DNA of 64,000 bases from Brachycybe producta (lineage: Eukaryota; Arthropoda; Diplopoda; Playtdesmida; Andrognathidae). Under the pieces are notes generated by a model that saw nothing but the letters and a program-made list of their open reading frames with translations, was not told where the DNA came from and ran no database searches. The first letter of the stretch is position 1. Each line of letters starts with the position of its first letter. Positions 42,597-52,763 of the stretch are shown here, one piece after another. Position numbers and translations under genes: made by a program. The stretch covers positions 62,001-126,000 of the forward strand of contig JAUPFP010000162.1 of NCBI GenBank assembly GCA_036925085.1, given 5' to 3'.

Positions 42597-43409
42597 TTAA
42601 GAGGCTACATCACAAAATGACTTCAAAAAATCTCCGCAAAGAGCGCTAGCATCGTTTTTCTATTGATCCCATAGACCCAATGTTAAAGAAAAAATGTTAA
42701 TTTTTAAAATACACAGTCGCGACAGAGGGCCATATGTTTATTTTTCATATTTAAAGTTGTCCAATATTAAGTTTTCAAAGTGCATTGTACACCATAAATT
42801 ATGCTGATCGAGTGATAGAATGACAAAAAAATAGGTAAGTGCGGTTCTATTTTTAAAAACTATTTCAAAATCGCGAATTTCTAACTCTTATGTTAAACTC
42901 CATTGAGTATACGCCCAAATAAGAAAAAAACATCCATTAAAGTCTTGGTAAAAATACGTAAAAATAATTTCAAAAAACCAGAAAAAAAAATCAGCACGTG
43001 CGCCAATGTGTTGGCTTCACTGTGGTTTAATTGTGGTGTTTTAAAATTACTTTTACGAGCATTTTTAATGGATGGTTTTTTTTTCTTACGAGCGCGTACT
43101 CAATAGAGTTTAACATAAGAGTTAGAAATTCGCGATTTTGAAATAGTTTTTAAAAATATAACCACACTTGCCAATTTTTTGTCATTCTATCACTCGATCA
43201 GCATATATTTAAGGTGCACATTGCACTTCGAAAACTTAATATTGGACAACTTTAAATATGAAAAATAAACATATGGCCCTCAGTCGCGACTGTGTATTTT
43301 AAAAATTAACATTTTTTCTTTAACATTCGGTCTATGGGATCAATAGAAAAACGATGCTAGCGCTCTTTGCGGAGACTTTTCGAAGTAATTTTGTGATGTA
43401 GCTTCTTAA
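42597..43409. mobile_element. Foldback MITE, complete reference copy
   Basis: The element is 813 bp including TTAA at 42597-42600 and 43406-43409. Each arm is about 380 bp. From the outside in they read GAGGCTACATCACAAAATGA, CGCTAGCATCGTTTTTCTAT, AACATTTTTTCTTTAACATT (or complement), a CGCGAC tract with CATATG, CCAATATTAAGTTTTCAAAG, GCTGATCGAGTGATAGAATG, AAAATCGCGAATTTCTAACT and 'catccattaaa'. The 60-bp centre carries CACGTGCGCCAATGTGTTGG. No ORF. It is the best copy for defining the family. Confidence 0.92.
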
Positions 43410-43557
43410 GGAACGTATAATAAACACAATACTACAACACCATACTTTACAACAAAAATTACTTGTAACTAATAATTATTTACGAATCCATATCTTTTAT
43501 TAATAGGGCCCAGGGTGTATCACTGCTAGTAACGAATTATTTCTAGTGATTATATTT

Positions 43558-44249
43558 TGTGAGCTTTTGACACCGACTTTATTTTCTGACCAACTTGTAG
43601 ATGATGATTTCTACAGCTCGTTGCATCTCTGCATCGCGCGGTGCCCGCACGGAGAAGATTCAAGCTATAGAAAGAGTTGGATGGAGTTGGATTACAATCA
43701 TCCTCCTGCATGGGGGTGAAATCAATGCAGCAGGATGGTGGCCATCCTTCTCTCTGTAGTCGATGCTGATATACATTTTCCATCTTGGTGATTACCATTC
43801 TTGAAGATGTTGTAGCTGCTTCCAGGATCGTATCTCTCATGCCTTATGGTGTGTCCGGCCTCTGTAGAGAAGTTATTAGTTTCGGAACATACAGACAACA
43901 CAGTTTCTTATTGTAACACTTTTATTCATCTTTGTAAAGAAACATAAAGATTACAAAGACGAATATTGTTTATCAAAGGTGCGTCCTCATGCCCACGATG
44001 TGGTACGGAATAATCAACGTAATACAACAAGTTAGAGCAAAGACAAGGACGAGGAGCAAAGAGGAACATGGTCCTTTTATACCTTGGACCTGTGTACACC
44101 TACGAGGTGTAACCAGGTCCAAGTAACCATGGTCCTAAGTGTATCATTCCGCCATCAGAATATTAATTGGGAAAGGAGAGAGGGACAAACCGGAGTTATT
44201 TACCCCCAGGCTGTAGTTTTGGCGGGAGCAGGGGTTGCCAGGTGTTACA
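43558..44249 (-). mobile_element. 3' LTR of the family-A element
   Basis: The minus strand starts TGTAACACCTGGCAACCCC and ends GCTCACA (plus strand TGTGAGCTTTTGACACC). Promoter GGTATAAAAGGACC is near 44084-44071, and the polyadenylation signal region TTTTATTCATC (plus strand) near 43919. The LTR ends match the solo copies at 38695 and 39812. Confidence 0.88.
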
Positions 44250-44627
44250 TACCCCCCAACTTTGCTTGGAGTGCGTCCTTGTACTCCAGCCAAGAGTGGA
44301 GGAAGGGTCAAGTTGCACGAGCAGGGGAGACACGGGTAACCCTGTACAGAGGTACACTTGGAAGAACACTGGCACAAAGTGTCAGTGCCCTTTTAATGAA
44401 AAACTGAAAAGGAACATAAAAATTTTGGTGTTAGAAAGTTCGTCAGTCGGCGAACACCTGTTAAGGTAATATATAGTAATTTGGAAAAAGATCATTAACA
44501 AAATAGTTACATTTTTTTTATTTTTTATAAATTTTTCAAAAACACCACCCAGATGGGTGGTGGCCCCACGAGTCATGGGGCGGCACAGCTATCTCTGTTG
44601 CTGAGGGTGGGGAAGGTTCTGGATCCA

Positions 44628-46426
44628 TCAACCCTTGGGGAAACTGGCCTCATTGGTAACTGGATGCTGCAGAGAGCCATTGACCTTGGTCGTCAGGTAG
44701 ATCCCGGTGGAATATGTTATGGATGTCCCGGTCCCCGATAATCTTGCGAGAGGACCGCTTGTCGTACAGGGTAGCCCAAGTGGCATCCCATAGGATGGCA
44801 ATCCGATGCCGGGTTCCAGTTCCAGGATGTAGTGGCGACCAGTGTGGAACGTCTGGCCGGCTGGCAGTCCGAATACAGAGTTGACGGAAGCCCCTAGAAG
44901 GGCGGTCGTGGCTTCATCGGTGGAGTCTCTGGTGAAACTCAACATCTCAACAATCCTCCGTTTGGGGAAGATGATGGTGATAAGGACATTCACCTGGTGG
45001 GAGAGTCCCACAATATATCGTTCCCACGGAGGGAGGTCCAATCGAGGGAACCCTTCCTCCAAAGCAAAGTGTCCTATGTAGAGGGTGTTGGCAGAGCGTA
45101 CTTTGTGCTGCCAAGCAACCCACCAATTGTTGAGGAGTCTCTTGCCGGAGGTAGCCGTACGAAAAGGACGATCCAGCGATAACCGCCCCAAAGTAGCCCC
45201 GGTAGGGGGTACTGTGGGCGGTGCAGCTGGTCGGGCGGACTCTGATGCCGCAGGTCCTGTGAAGGTGCCGTGGCCCTTCAGTGGAAGCTGTCATGCAGTG
45301 GAGAGCTGCATCAGGAGGAGCTGTGGTGCTCCTGATGGCTTCTTCCGTCGGGGCTGAGGTTGGGAGCCACGTGGCAGAGAGCGGTGTGACCATGAGCATC
45401 GGAGAGTCTTGAGAAGAATGATGGTCCTTACGAGCCTGTTGAGGTTCTCTGGGGTGGGCCCCAGTGGTAACCTTGATGGCAACAGGTCCGGGGACCACCA
45501 CGATGGAAGGTAGTGTTGGTGGTAGCGCGGCAACCTTCTTCTGTGGTGGTGTGGCACGTGCTGAAGTTGGTGGTGAGGATGACGGTGTGAGTGGAGGAGG
45601 TGGTAGCATATTTGATGGCGTGGCAGGTGTTAGTATCGACTCCCGGTACCAAAAAGGTTCCGGGGGTGTCGCGGACAATGAAGATGGTTCCGGTGATATG
45701 GATGGTGTTATAGGCAGGGGACGTAAAGGTGAAGGTGTCCATGGCTTGGCTTCTTGGAGGTGGCCTCGATGCATAGGAACTCCTCCTTGGGGAGTTGCCC
45801 CGTGCAAGGGAGGCCTAACTCATCAAAGAGGGAGCAAACAGCATGGAGGTAAGCTAGGCTTTCCTCCCCCTGGATCTTGTCCTTGGCTGGAGGTCGCACG
45901 GCAGCCCCTCCCTACATTTCTAGGTGGAGATTCTCGAGATGGGTGGGTATGGATCCACCTCTCCCACATTTCCCTTTTGTGGCGGCTCCACCTGGAAGGG
46001 GTTATCCATGTGCGATGCTATCGCAGAAGGCCTGGTTGACACCTTACTCCATGGTGTTGATGTCTATCTTGTCCTCGCGCTCCTCCCAGTAGTGCTTGGA
46101 TGTTGTGACGTCGAAGGGGACGATACTGCTGGGGTATCCGGCTTCCCCTCGTGGCCAACGTTTGCTGGGCGTTTGAAATTTAATTTTAGATGCTTCTCCC
46201 TGTGCCGGCTGAAGTTCTCCGGCTCGGAGGAGGTGCGGCACCTAAAATGAACATCAGGTGACTCTCTCCTCGTGGCTTGTGTGCTGGCGGTGCCCGCCAC
46301 TTGTTGAGCATATGTTGAAGTTGGTGAGCGAGGTTCGGCAGTCCCCGCCGTTCCACTCTCAAAGTCGTCGTCACTTGAAGAGGTGGACATTTGTCTACTT
46401 CCTCTCCATGTCCCGTCGCCCGACAT
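44628..46426 (-). pseudogene. Unrecognised ORF region in family-A element, frameshifted
   Basis: The minus strand, N to C, begins at the ATG at 46426 (SGDGTWRGSRQMSTSSSDDD) and contains a C2H2-like segment with FRCRTSS, ENFSRHREKH, in which the expected second Cys is Ser. Further frames give SKHYWEEREDKIDINTM and LAYLHAVCSLFDELGLPCTG, then a long Pro/Ser/Thr-rich stretch. The C-terminal block holds VRSANTLYIGHFALEEGFPR, WERYIVGLSHQVNVLITIIF and ALLGASVNSVFGLPAGQTFH (45191-44628). The C-terminal block looks globular. Several frameshifts separate the parts. A gag-like role is my guess from position and composition. Overlapping long plus-strand frames (45464-46039) are shadows. Confidence 0.5.
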
Positions 46427-46830
46427 AATAAGTTATTAATTTATTATCAGAGAAGTTCTTTAAAAGTTCCTACTTTTAGCAATGTCCCGCTGTTGGTAAC
46501 TTCAGAACAATAGCAGAAATCGGTGCCCGATCACTCTGCTATTGACTAAAGGAGATGATGAAGAGTCTGGAAGACCGGTGCACTATTGGAGTTCACTCAC
46601 AAGAGTTCGATGGCTTGATGGTGCACAAGGTGTAAACACACAAAACAAAACTTGAACTTGAAGAGTTAAAACTTTAAAGTTTTTGAAGACTCGAAGAGTT
46701 CTGGTGAAAGAATTTGACGAAGAATTTGGAAAACTAAGAGTACGGTATTGATTGTTTTTTAAGAAAAGGAACAAGTGGAGTGATTGACCACGTTTTGGTC
46801 CTCTTTTATATATTTGTTTCTAAATTTGGG
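46427..46830 (-). promoter_or_regulatory. Possible promoter and leader upstream of the unknown ORF
   Basis: On the minus strand a TATATAAAAG word (46812-46803) stands about 380 bp before the ATG at 46426. Between them the leader has no long frame. This arrangement inside an LTR element suggests either a second, internal promoter or the remains of a nested element's LTR. Only the TATA-like word is seen, so function is inference. Confidence 0.3.
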
Positions 46831-47872
46831 AGTTCGAAGGGCCGGCCCTTTTTGAAATGGGACACCTTACTCTAATTGGTTTTTTTCTTTTATTTTATTT
46901 ATTGGGGTGGGGGGTTGTTCCACCAATATTAAATACCAAGAGGTGTTTTGGTCCAGTTCTTAAAAAAATCTCGAGGGAGAAGAACCGTTATTTTCTTTCA
47001 CACTGAGGTGTGAAGTCGCCCATTATATCTCTCCCTCTTTTAATGTCTTGTCTTCGAATTAACGCTGGTTAATAGGGTCAATGGTGTACCTCATTGATTG
47101 TTATGATTTTTTAGAGGGGTTAGTTTCCCAGGGACTTTATTACTTCATTGAGGGTGGCAAGTTCCGAAAAAAATTTATTTTTTTAATTGATTCCTCATTA
47201 TTGTTTTCAGTTTTCTTCCTTCTTTGGTTTCTCCTATTTCTCTTTGCATGTTTTCCTTTGAAGTCCATGAGGTGTGCATCGATTTGGCCCCCAGACATGG
47301 TATTTTCTTTGAAGTTTATTTTTTATATTAACTGTCAGGGTCACTGACATCCATCCATGATAGGGGAGCATGGTATATTTTTCATGTCTCTTCTGTGGTA
47401 CTTTATTTTGGACATCCTTGACTCATTATGATGTTATTTTCTATATACCACGTGGTTGACAGTTGTTTTGAAGGCCACGTGGTTTCGGTGTAGTTATTGC
47501 AGTGGTTGCCAATATGTAGATTTTGGTGGCCATGTTGAAAATTTATAGTTGTGATAATTTTTTTAAAGTTTAGGTGATATTTGAGTGTTTATAGGTGTTG
47601 TTGATGTGTGAGGTTATTTATTCATTAGGGGTTCCTTTTACCCCCTCCCCACCTCTTGACAACTGTCCTCAGTTCTCACAAATTCCTCCCGCTTTTCTAT
47701 TGTTGGTATTTGATGCTTGTAGTGTTTATATCTATGGTCATAGAATAAATACTAATGGGTTATTGTTTTATTCGTCACATTGGGTGTCTTGCTAGCATTG
47801 GTGGTCAACCGCAGGTCGACATCACTTCCGGTGTAGAGGTTTTAGACCACCCCAGAGGCATTGTTGGATCTA
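46831..47872. other. Non-coding interior of the family-A element
   Basis: AT-rich and without RT, RNase H or integrase motifs on either strand, where pol would be expected. Plus-strand frames at 47081-47347 and 47595-47795 are hydrophobic by composition only. Confidence 0.5.
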
Positions 47873-48481
47873 TCAATAGCCTCTGACGAAGTCTCTCCCA
47901 GAGCCCATCCGATGTGTGCTTCGATGCATTTTTGTCAGTGTGGACTCGAAGAGGTTGTCCTCTAAGTATACTTTGTTTGTAGTCATGGACATGGCGAGGT
48001 GTAAAGCTTGACCCAGATTTCGGCCAAGGATAGCCTCGGGCTGGCTGGCAATCACCAGCAGGTGCCCTCGCACGGTGTGCATGCCCAACTGAACCATTGC
48101 GGCGAGTCTTCCCACCACGGTGATCTTCAGGCCTCCCATGCCTTGAATGTTGGGCGGGATTAACACAGGCTTGATTTTGAACTTGTGCTTCTGTGCGAGT
48201 TCAACTGAGATGACGCTTCCCATAGCTCCGGTGTCCACATGCATACGTATAACTTCTCCATTCATGATGACGGCGATGTGCAGATGTTTGTTGCTAGCAT
48301 CGTATTTTCCGATTTCCTGAGGTGAACAGCTGTCTACCAGCTGATGATATACCGTCTTCATAAGTTTTCGGCAGCAGGAGTGACCCTTCGTTGGTGGCGG
48401 GGTGCCGGGGGCCATGACGGCTACCGTTTGATTTTCACGGCACCCTTCCGCCTCCACGGACGTGGAGAGGACGTCGAGCAT
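47873..48481 (-). pseudogene. Retropepsin-like aspartic protease of the family-A element
   Basis: In this 202-residue frame, IRMHVDTGAMGSVISVELA holds the DTG/A active-site motif, and LVIASQPEAILGRNLGQA is the flap-to-C-terminal ILG-type motif. Together they define a retroviral-type aspartic protease, which cleaves element polyproteins. The upstream basic/Cys text (KGHSCCRKLMK) is not a clear zinc knuckle. The frame has no obvious continuation into RT. The upstream open stretch 48796-48558 (RQPKKVTIKQFGEPITDY and so on) probably belonged to the same polyprotein, and stops separate them. Confidence 0.82.
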
Positions 48482-48557
48482 GTCCTGTCACGTAATCAAC
48501 TCGTCTGGGGTCCATGCACATATGGGTGCTCGATTGATTATATGAACTGGTATATTT

Positions 48558-48796
48558 TCAGAATTCGGAATCGGAATTGTCAGAATCGGGTTTCTCGGGT
48601 AGAGGCGCCTTGGTGGAGGCATCTGGAGCTGGAACAGGGATTCGATGGATTTGTCCCCCTAGTCGGACTAATGCGAACTCAGCTCCGTTTTTGGTGATTA
48701 CATCTGTTTCAGGCACCTCCTCCTCAGTGTCATAATCAGTGATCGGTTCCCCAAACTGCTTGATGGTGACTTTCTTCGGCTGGCGACATTCACAGA
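48558..48796 (-). pseudogene. Acidic protein fragment upstream of the protease
   Basis: An open minus-strand stretch without start codon includes RQPKKVTIKQFGEPITDYDT, EEEVPETDVITKNGAEFALV, RLGGQIHRIPVPAPDAST and the acidic DSDNSDSEF before a stop. It begins where the truncated 5' LTR ends, so the deletion removed its N-terminal part. It is likely the C-terminal end of a gag-like protein or a linker before the protease. Confidence 0.5.
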
Positions 48797-48800
48797 CTCA

Positions 48801-48894
48801 CAGAATGTTAATTGGGAAAGGAGGGAAGGACAAACAGGAGTTGTTTGCCCCCAGGCTGTAGTTTTGGCATGAGCAGGAATTGCCGGGTGTTACA
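48801..48894 (-). mobile_element. 5' LTR remnant of the family-A element
   Basis: The minus strand runs TGTAACACCCGGCAATTCCT to CTTTCCCAATTAACATTCTG, equal to the first ~94 bp of the LTR at 44249-44156. The remaining ~600 bp of LTR and the primer-binding site are deleted. Confidence 0.85.
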
Positions 48895-48898
48895 ATTT

Positions 48899-49577
48899 TT
48901 AATGCTTTCTTTTTATAAAGTTAAGCAATGAACAGAATGGCAATATTTAAAGCAAGATTCACTGCCATGTGTTCTTTAATTAATTGGAATATTATCGCAA
49001 GTGTAACAATACTTTTTCAATACTTAAAGGTGTTTCTTGTATGCACGCATGCACACACACACATACACCGTCTTACATAAAACGCTGATTTTCATTTTTT
49101 TCTTTCTTCAAGAAACTGTGCAATGCCAGGGTGGGTGGTTTTAACCACAATGGTAAAAACCACCACCATCCTTGCATAAAGCGGCGATCACACGATGTCT
49201 AGGACATTGGTTTCCAAACTTTTTTTGGCCTTAAGAAATCATGCTCCCACAGGTTGGCTTGGTTTTAACCACTTGTTTTTTTTTCAATAGACCTTTCGTT
49301 TTAACAAAAGACAACTAATTTTTTTTTCGTAAATTGTACTGAATTTATTGGTTTTTAATATGCAAACAAAAGTTAGACTTAATTCTCACAATATGCTTCA
49401 CTACATAGGTCAGAGGCATGCTGGGAAAATAATTTGGCCCTGGCAGTTTATACTGGATTGCAATATTTTTTTTAAAAAAACTGGCTCAATTGAATAGTAG
49501 CCCAGTTGAATACTATGCAAAATGCAAAAATATACACTTCCCAGTGTAGCAGTGTCTTATAGGCTGTGTAGTAATTA
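48899..49577. other. No gene seen; possible hAT end
   Basis: (CA)n-like text lies at 49041-49068. GGACATTGGTTTCCAAACTT at 49202-49221 repeats the hAT-like words found at 14144. The remainder is anonymous. Confidence 0.4.
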
Positions 49578-51356
49578 TTGATGAGAGGAGTCCCAAAGTT
49601 TGTTCCATTAAAGAGAGTCCAGGGTGCCTCAACACCTGCATGGTATACACCTTGTGTTAAAAGGGCTCTTTGTAAACAGCAATTATGGAGAAATAGATTC
49701 AGAGGTAATCCACATTTATTAGAATGCAGATGGTTTGCATATTGTGCATGCAAATGCTAAAAAGAAACTGGCATTGTCCCATAAGGATTTTAAAATTAAT
49801 AAACTCAGTAAATGGCTGCAAGAAGATGCTAAGCTGTTTTGGAGGTATGTCAAGCATTCTCGGGCTGGTGAGGACTCAATTCCAGCTCTTCTTTGGGCAA
49901 ATGGAGAACTAATATCACACCCAGAATTGAAAGCTTCTTTGTTGAATGAACAATACAAGAGTGTTTTTACAGCAGATGAAAATACTACACCTAATGTTTT
50001 TGAGTCTATAACCATGCATTCTTTGGGGATATTAATGTTAATACTGAGGGCATTACCAAGCACCAGCTGCATTAAGTTTCTCAAATTTCACAATCTCATT
50101 TCTGATAACCAACATGGTTTCCTGAAAGGGCATTTTTGTGAAACTCAACTCATCCTGGTAGTGGATGATCTTCAGAAAAAGTTTAGACAAAGGTAAACAG
50201 GTTGACATGGTGTTTCTTGACTTTTGTAAGGCATTTGACACTGTTTCACATTCAAAACTTCTGGCAAAAGTTGCAGCATATGGGTTAGGGGGCAGGTAAC
50301 CAAATGGGTAACTTCTTTTTTAAGTGATAGGACAGACAGAGTAGTTCTAAATGAGTCTCACTCAGATTGGTTGGCTGTTACATCCGGTGTATGCCAGGGT
50401 GGTGTGTTGGGTCCTCTTTTGTTTTTGATATTTATTAATCACCTCAGCAGTACAGTTGGCAGCAACTGTTGACTATTTGCTGATGATACTGTAATTTACA
50501 AAGTGGTTGATAGTATTCAATACTGTGAAACATTAGCCTTAGACTTAAAAGCTATTGAAGGATGGTGTAATACATGGCAACTTCAGTTCAATGGGGGATG
50601 TGCAGTGTTATCAGGTTAACTCGGACTAGAAATCCAAATGTGTTCAGTTATAGTATGAATTACAGTATTCTTTGGAGTGTCAAATCTTATAAGTACTTAT
50701 GGTTACATTGACAGATGACCTTTTTTGGAAAAAACACATTGATGGTGTTACTGGAAATCTCTACAAATGCTTCATTTTTGTCAAAGGACATTGGGTATCT
50801 GCCCAGCACAAGTTAAAACTATTGCATATCAAGCATTGCTTTGGCCTCATCTTGAGTATTGCTGCAGTTTATTGAATCCCCACTCTGCCACACACTCAGT
50901 TGAAATGATTCAGCATAAGGCAGCTAGGTTTGTTTGTTGCAGGCATAAATTTACAGATAGTGTCACTGAAATGCTGTCAGTGCTACAGTGGTATAGTTTG
51001 GCACATCGCAGGGCTTGTTTGAAATTGTTTGGGAAAATTGCACGTGGTGATTGTCTTAAATCACAGTCTAGTGATGTTCGTAAAGCACTATACATGGGCA
51101 GGGCTGACCATTCTAGGAAAATTAGGGAGATTTTTGCTGGGACAGATTCATATTATTGGTCTTTTTTCCTAGGGATATTAGACAATAGAACTCTCTTCCT
51201 GAGGAAGTGGTGAATGGGGATAATTTTGTTTTGTAGGATTGACAATTGTATATTTTGTTTTTGTATATTTGTGCTTGACAATGCTTAATGCTGCATGTGG
51301 ACTTTTATGTCTTTCTGCCATAGGCCTATTTGGCTGCAAGAGTACTTTTTGTAATT
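49578..51356 (+). pseudogene. nonLTR-B LINE copy 3: linker, RT and 3' end
   Basis: Plus-strand blocks: a linker with TPCVKRALCKQQLWRNRFRG (49645-49705), then a frame at 49735-50196 with LSKWLQEDAKLFWRYVKHSR and DNQHGFLKGHFCETQLILVV. Further blocks give VDMVFLDFCKAFDTVSHSKL (about 50201-50260), TSGVCQGGVLGPLLFLIFIN (about 50381-50440) and a FADDTVIY box (50475-50498). The thumb (MLHFCQRTLGICPAQVKTIA, then LLWPHLEYCCSLLNP) and FTDSVTEMLSVLQWYSLAHR follow. Several frameshifts and a stop before LFADD make it dead. The 3' end has the TTGTAATTGTAATTTT tail. It lacks the endonuclease. Confidence 0.9.
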
Positions 51357-51795
51357 GTAATTTTTTACATAAAAACATATTTTATAGTTTAAACCCCCAA
51401 AAAACAGGTTTAAACTAAAAAAATTGGTTAATTTTTTTTCTTTCAAACTAAAAAAACCCAGCCAACCTGATTTATGCATAGAAATTAAAATTGATTCTAA
51501 ACTGTATTTTCTTGAGTAGTGCTATTTGCTTGGCCGTAACTGCACTTACTAGATTTAATTATGTGGTATGGCTGCCAATTTAGAATAAGCAAAAACCATA
51601 ACTTATTGGTACTAAAAATGCATTGCTGAAATTGTGCAAGAAGTGTCATTCAAGGTTTTAAATTTGAACACAGAAAATCTCATTAAGTAGACTTATGTTA
51701 GTCGGCCTAATCAATATATTCACAAAACTCATACCGGTAATAATGACTTTTTATTACATTTGCATATTTGTAATATTTTGTTAAAAGTACACGTC
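51357..51795. other. No gene seen
   Basis: AT-rich spacer between the LINE and the hAT-like element, without motifs. Confidence 0.5.
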
Positions 51796-52329
51796 TCTCA
51801 TCCCAGGGGTGCCCAACCCCCCAAAGCCAATGTAGAATCCACTCCCCCCTGGGACCTATTCTAAATTGGAAGAGTAGGCCAATATGCTGAAAGCGTTTTT
51901 TATAACTTTTAAAATATAATTTTCATTAGTTTTAAAATGATCAAATTTCACATTGCTTGCATAAACGTGGTGTTTGAGTTTCAATTAGCCATACGTAAGG
52001 GACTTTGCATTCCTCACCACCCTGTAGAGGTGTCGCAAAAAGTTTCTCATGGCCTGTGACATAAGTAAAAGCAATTACATAGTGAAAATTGGAATTCTTT
52101 CGCATTTTCTCATGGTCTTATGACTGATAACACTGGTCAACACTATTTTTGCTGACTTATATCCGAGACTTGTTTCGGACTAATTTTGGGGTTCTGAACT
52201 CAGATATCACATTGGTTTTTGCCCATCATGTCAAGTTTTTACGCTATGCCATACCTCCATTTGGATCAATCTCCATATAAAAGTACACGATTACAATGTT
52301 TTTCGTGGTGATGGCACATTCTTCCATCA

Positions 52330-52568
52330 TGGATAAGTTTTTGTATGTAGGCCCTTTTTGGAGTGTTTAAATTCAGTTTTTTTAACACTCCACCAGTAGT
52401 CTGCCATCATGTGGGTATCCCACCTTCCTTGGTATCGCTACTCCATAGCTTTTATATCATAATGGAACCTTTTGCCTTGCTCATCACTTATATAACCTAG
52501 ATTTTCAGGAAATATATCAAGATGACTGTTGAGAAAATGAACCTTTATTCTCATGTTGCAACCCATGC
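52330..52568 (-). pseudogene. Orphan transposon-associated gene, C-terminal part
   Basis: The minus strand reads VHFLNSHLDIFPENLGYISD, EQGKRFHYDIKAM, a stop, then RYQGRWDTHMMADYWWSVKK. This equals the C-terminal region of the same protein family (SDE-G-RFHQDI and YQG-W motifs). It abuts the N-terminal part, so about the middle 400 or more residues have been deleted. The conserved acidic residues would fit a nuclease or transposase fold, which is my inference only. Confidence 0.68.
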
Positions 52569-52574
52569 TTCAAC

Positions 52575-52763
52575 TCAGGGCTTGCACACTTTACGTGGAG
52601 TCCAAGACTTGTCCTGGTCTCCAAGTCTCACTTGAAAGTAAGCCACCTGCACCTTCTTCACAAAATTGCTAAAACTCATCCTTTGACTGGGTACAATGAA
52701 GCTTCCACATACATAACAAAATGTATCTAGACTATTCAAACACTTTCTTCTAGCAGCAGCCAT
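52575..52763 (-). pseudogene. Orphan transposon-associated gene, N-terminal part
   Basis: MAAARRKCLNSLDTFCYVCG opens a 62-codon frame that also has FIVPSQRMSFSNFVKKVQ and VRLGDQDKSWTPRKVCKPC-type text, running to 52575. I know this N-terminus from many uncharacterised, multi-copy proteins of arthropods and cnidarians. The spaced cysteines (CYVCG and, past a frameshift, CKPC) suggest a small zinc-binding domain. The expected following several hundred residues are missing, and the sequence passes straight to the C-terminal part. Confidence 0.72.

Larger units (their letters stand above)
43558..48894 (-). mobile_element. LTR family A element with internal region, 5' LTR truncated
   Basis: The 3' LTR (43558-44249) and a 94-bp start of a 5' LTR (48801-48894) lie in the same minus orientation, and the outer flanks carry the 4-bp duplication ATTT (43554-43557 and 48895-48898). 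A purine-rich tract AAAGTTGGGGGGTA (minus strand, 44263-44250) precedes the 3' LTR as polypurine tract. The interior holds a retropepsin ORF and a second, multi-frame ORF region. No RT, RNase H or integrase was recognised. The matching flanks show that both ends belong to one insertion. Confidence 0.85.

Noticed and set aside
45464-46039. 191-codon plus-strand frame with Gly/Val/Asp-rich sequence
   Set aside because: It lies antisense to the Pro/Ser/Thr-rich coding region of the family-A element, whose reverse complement naturally gives Gly-rich open frames.
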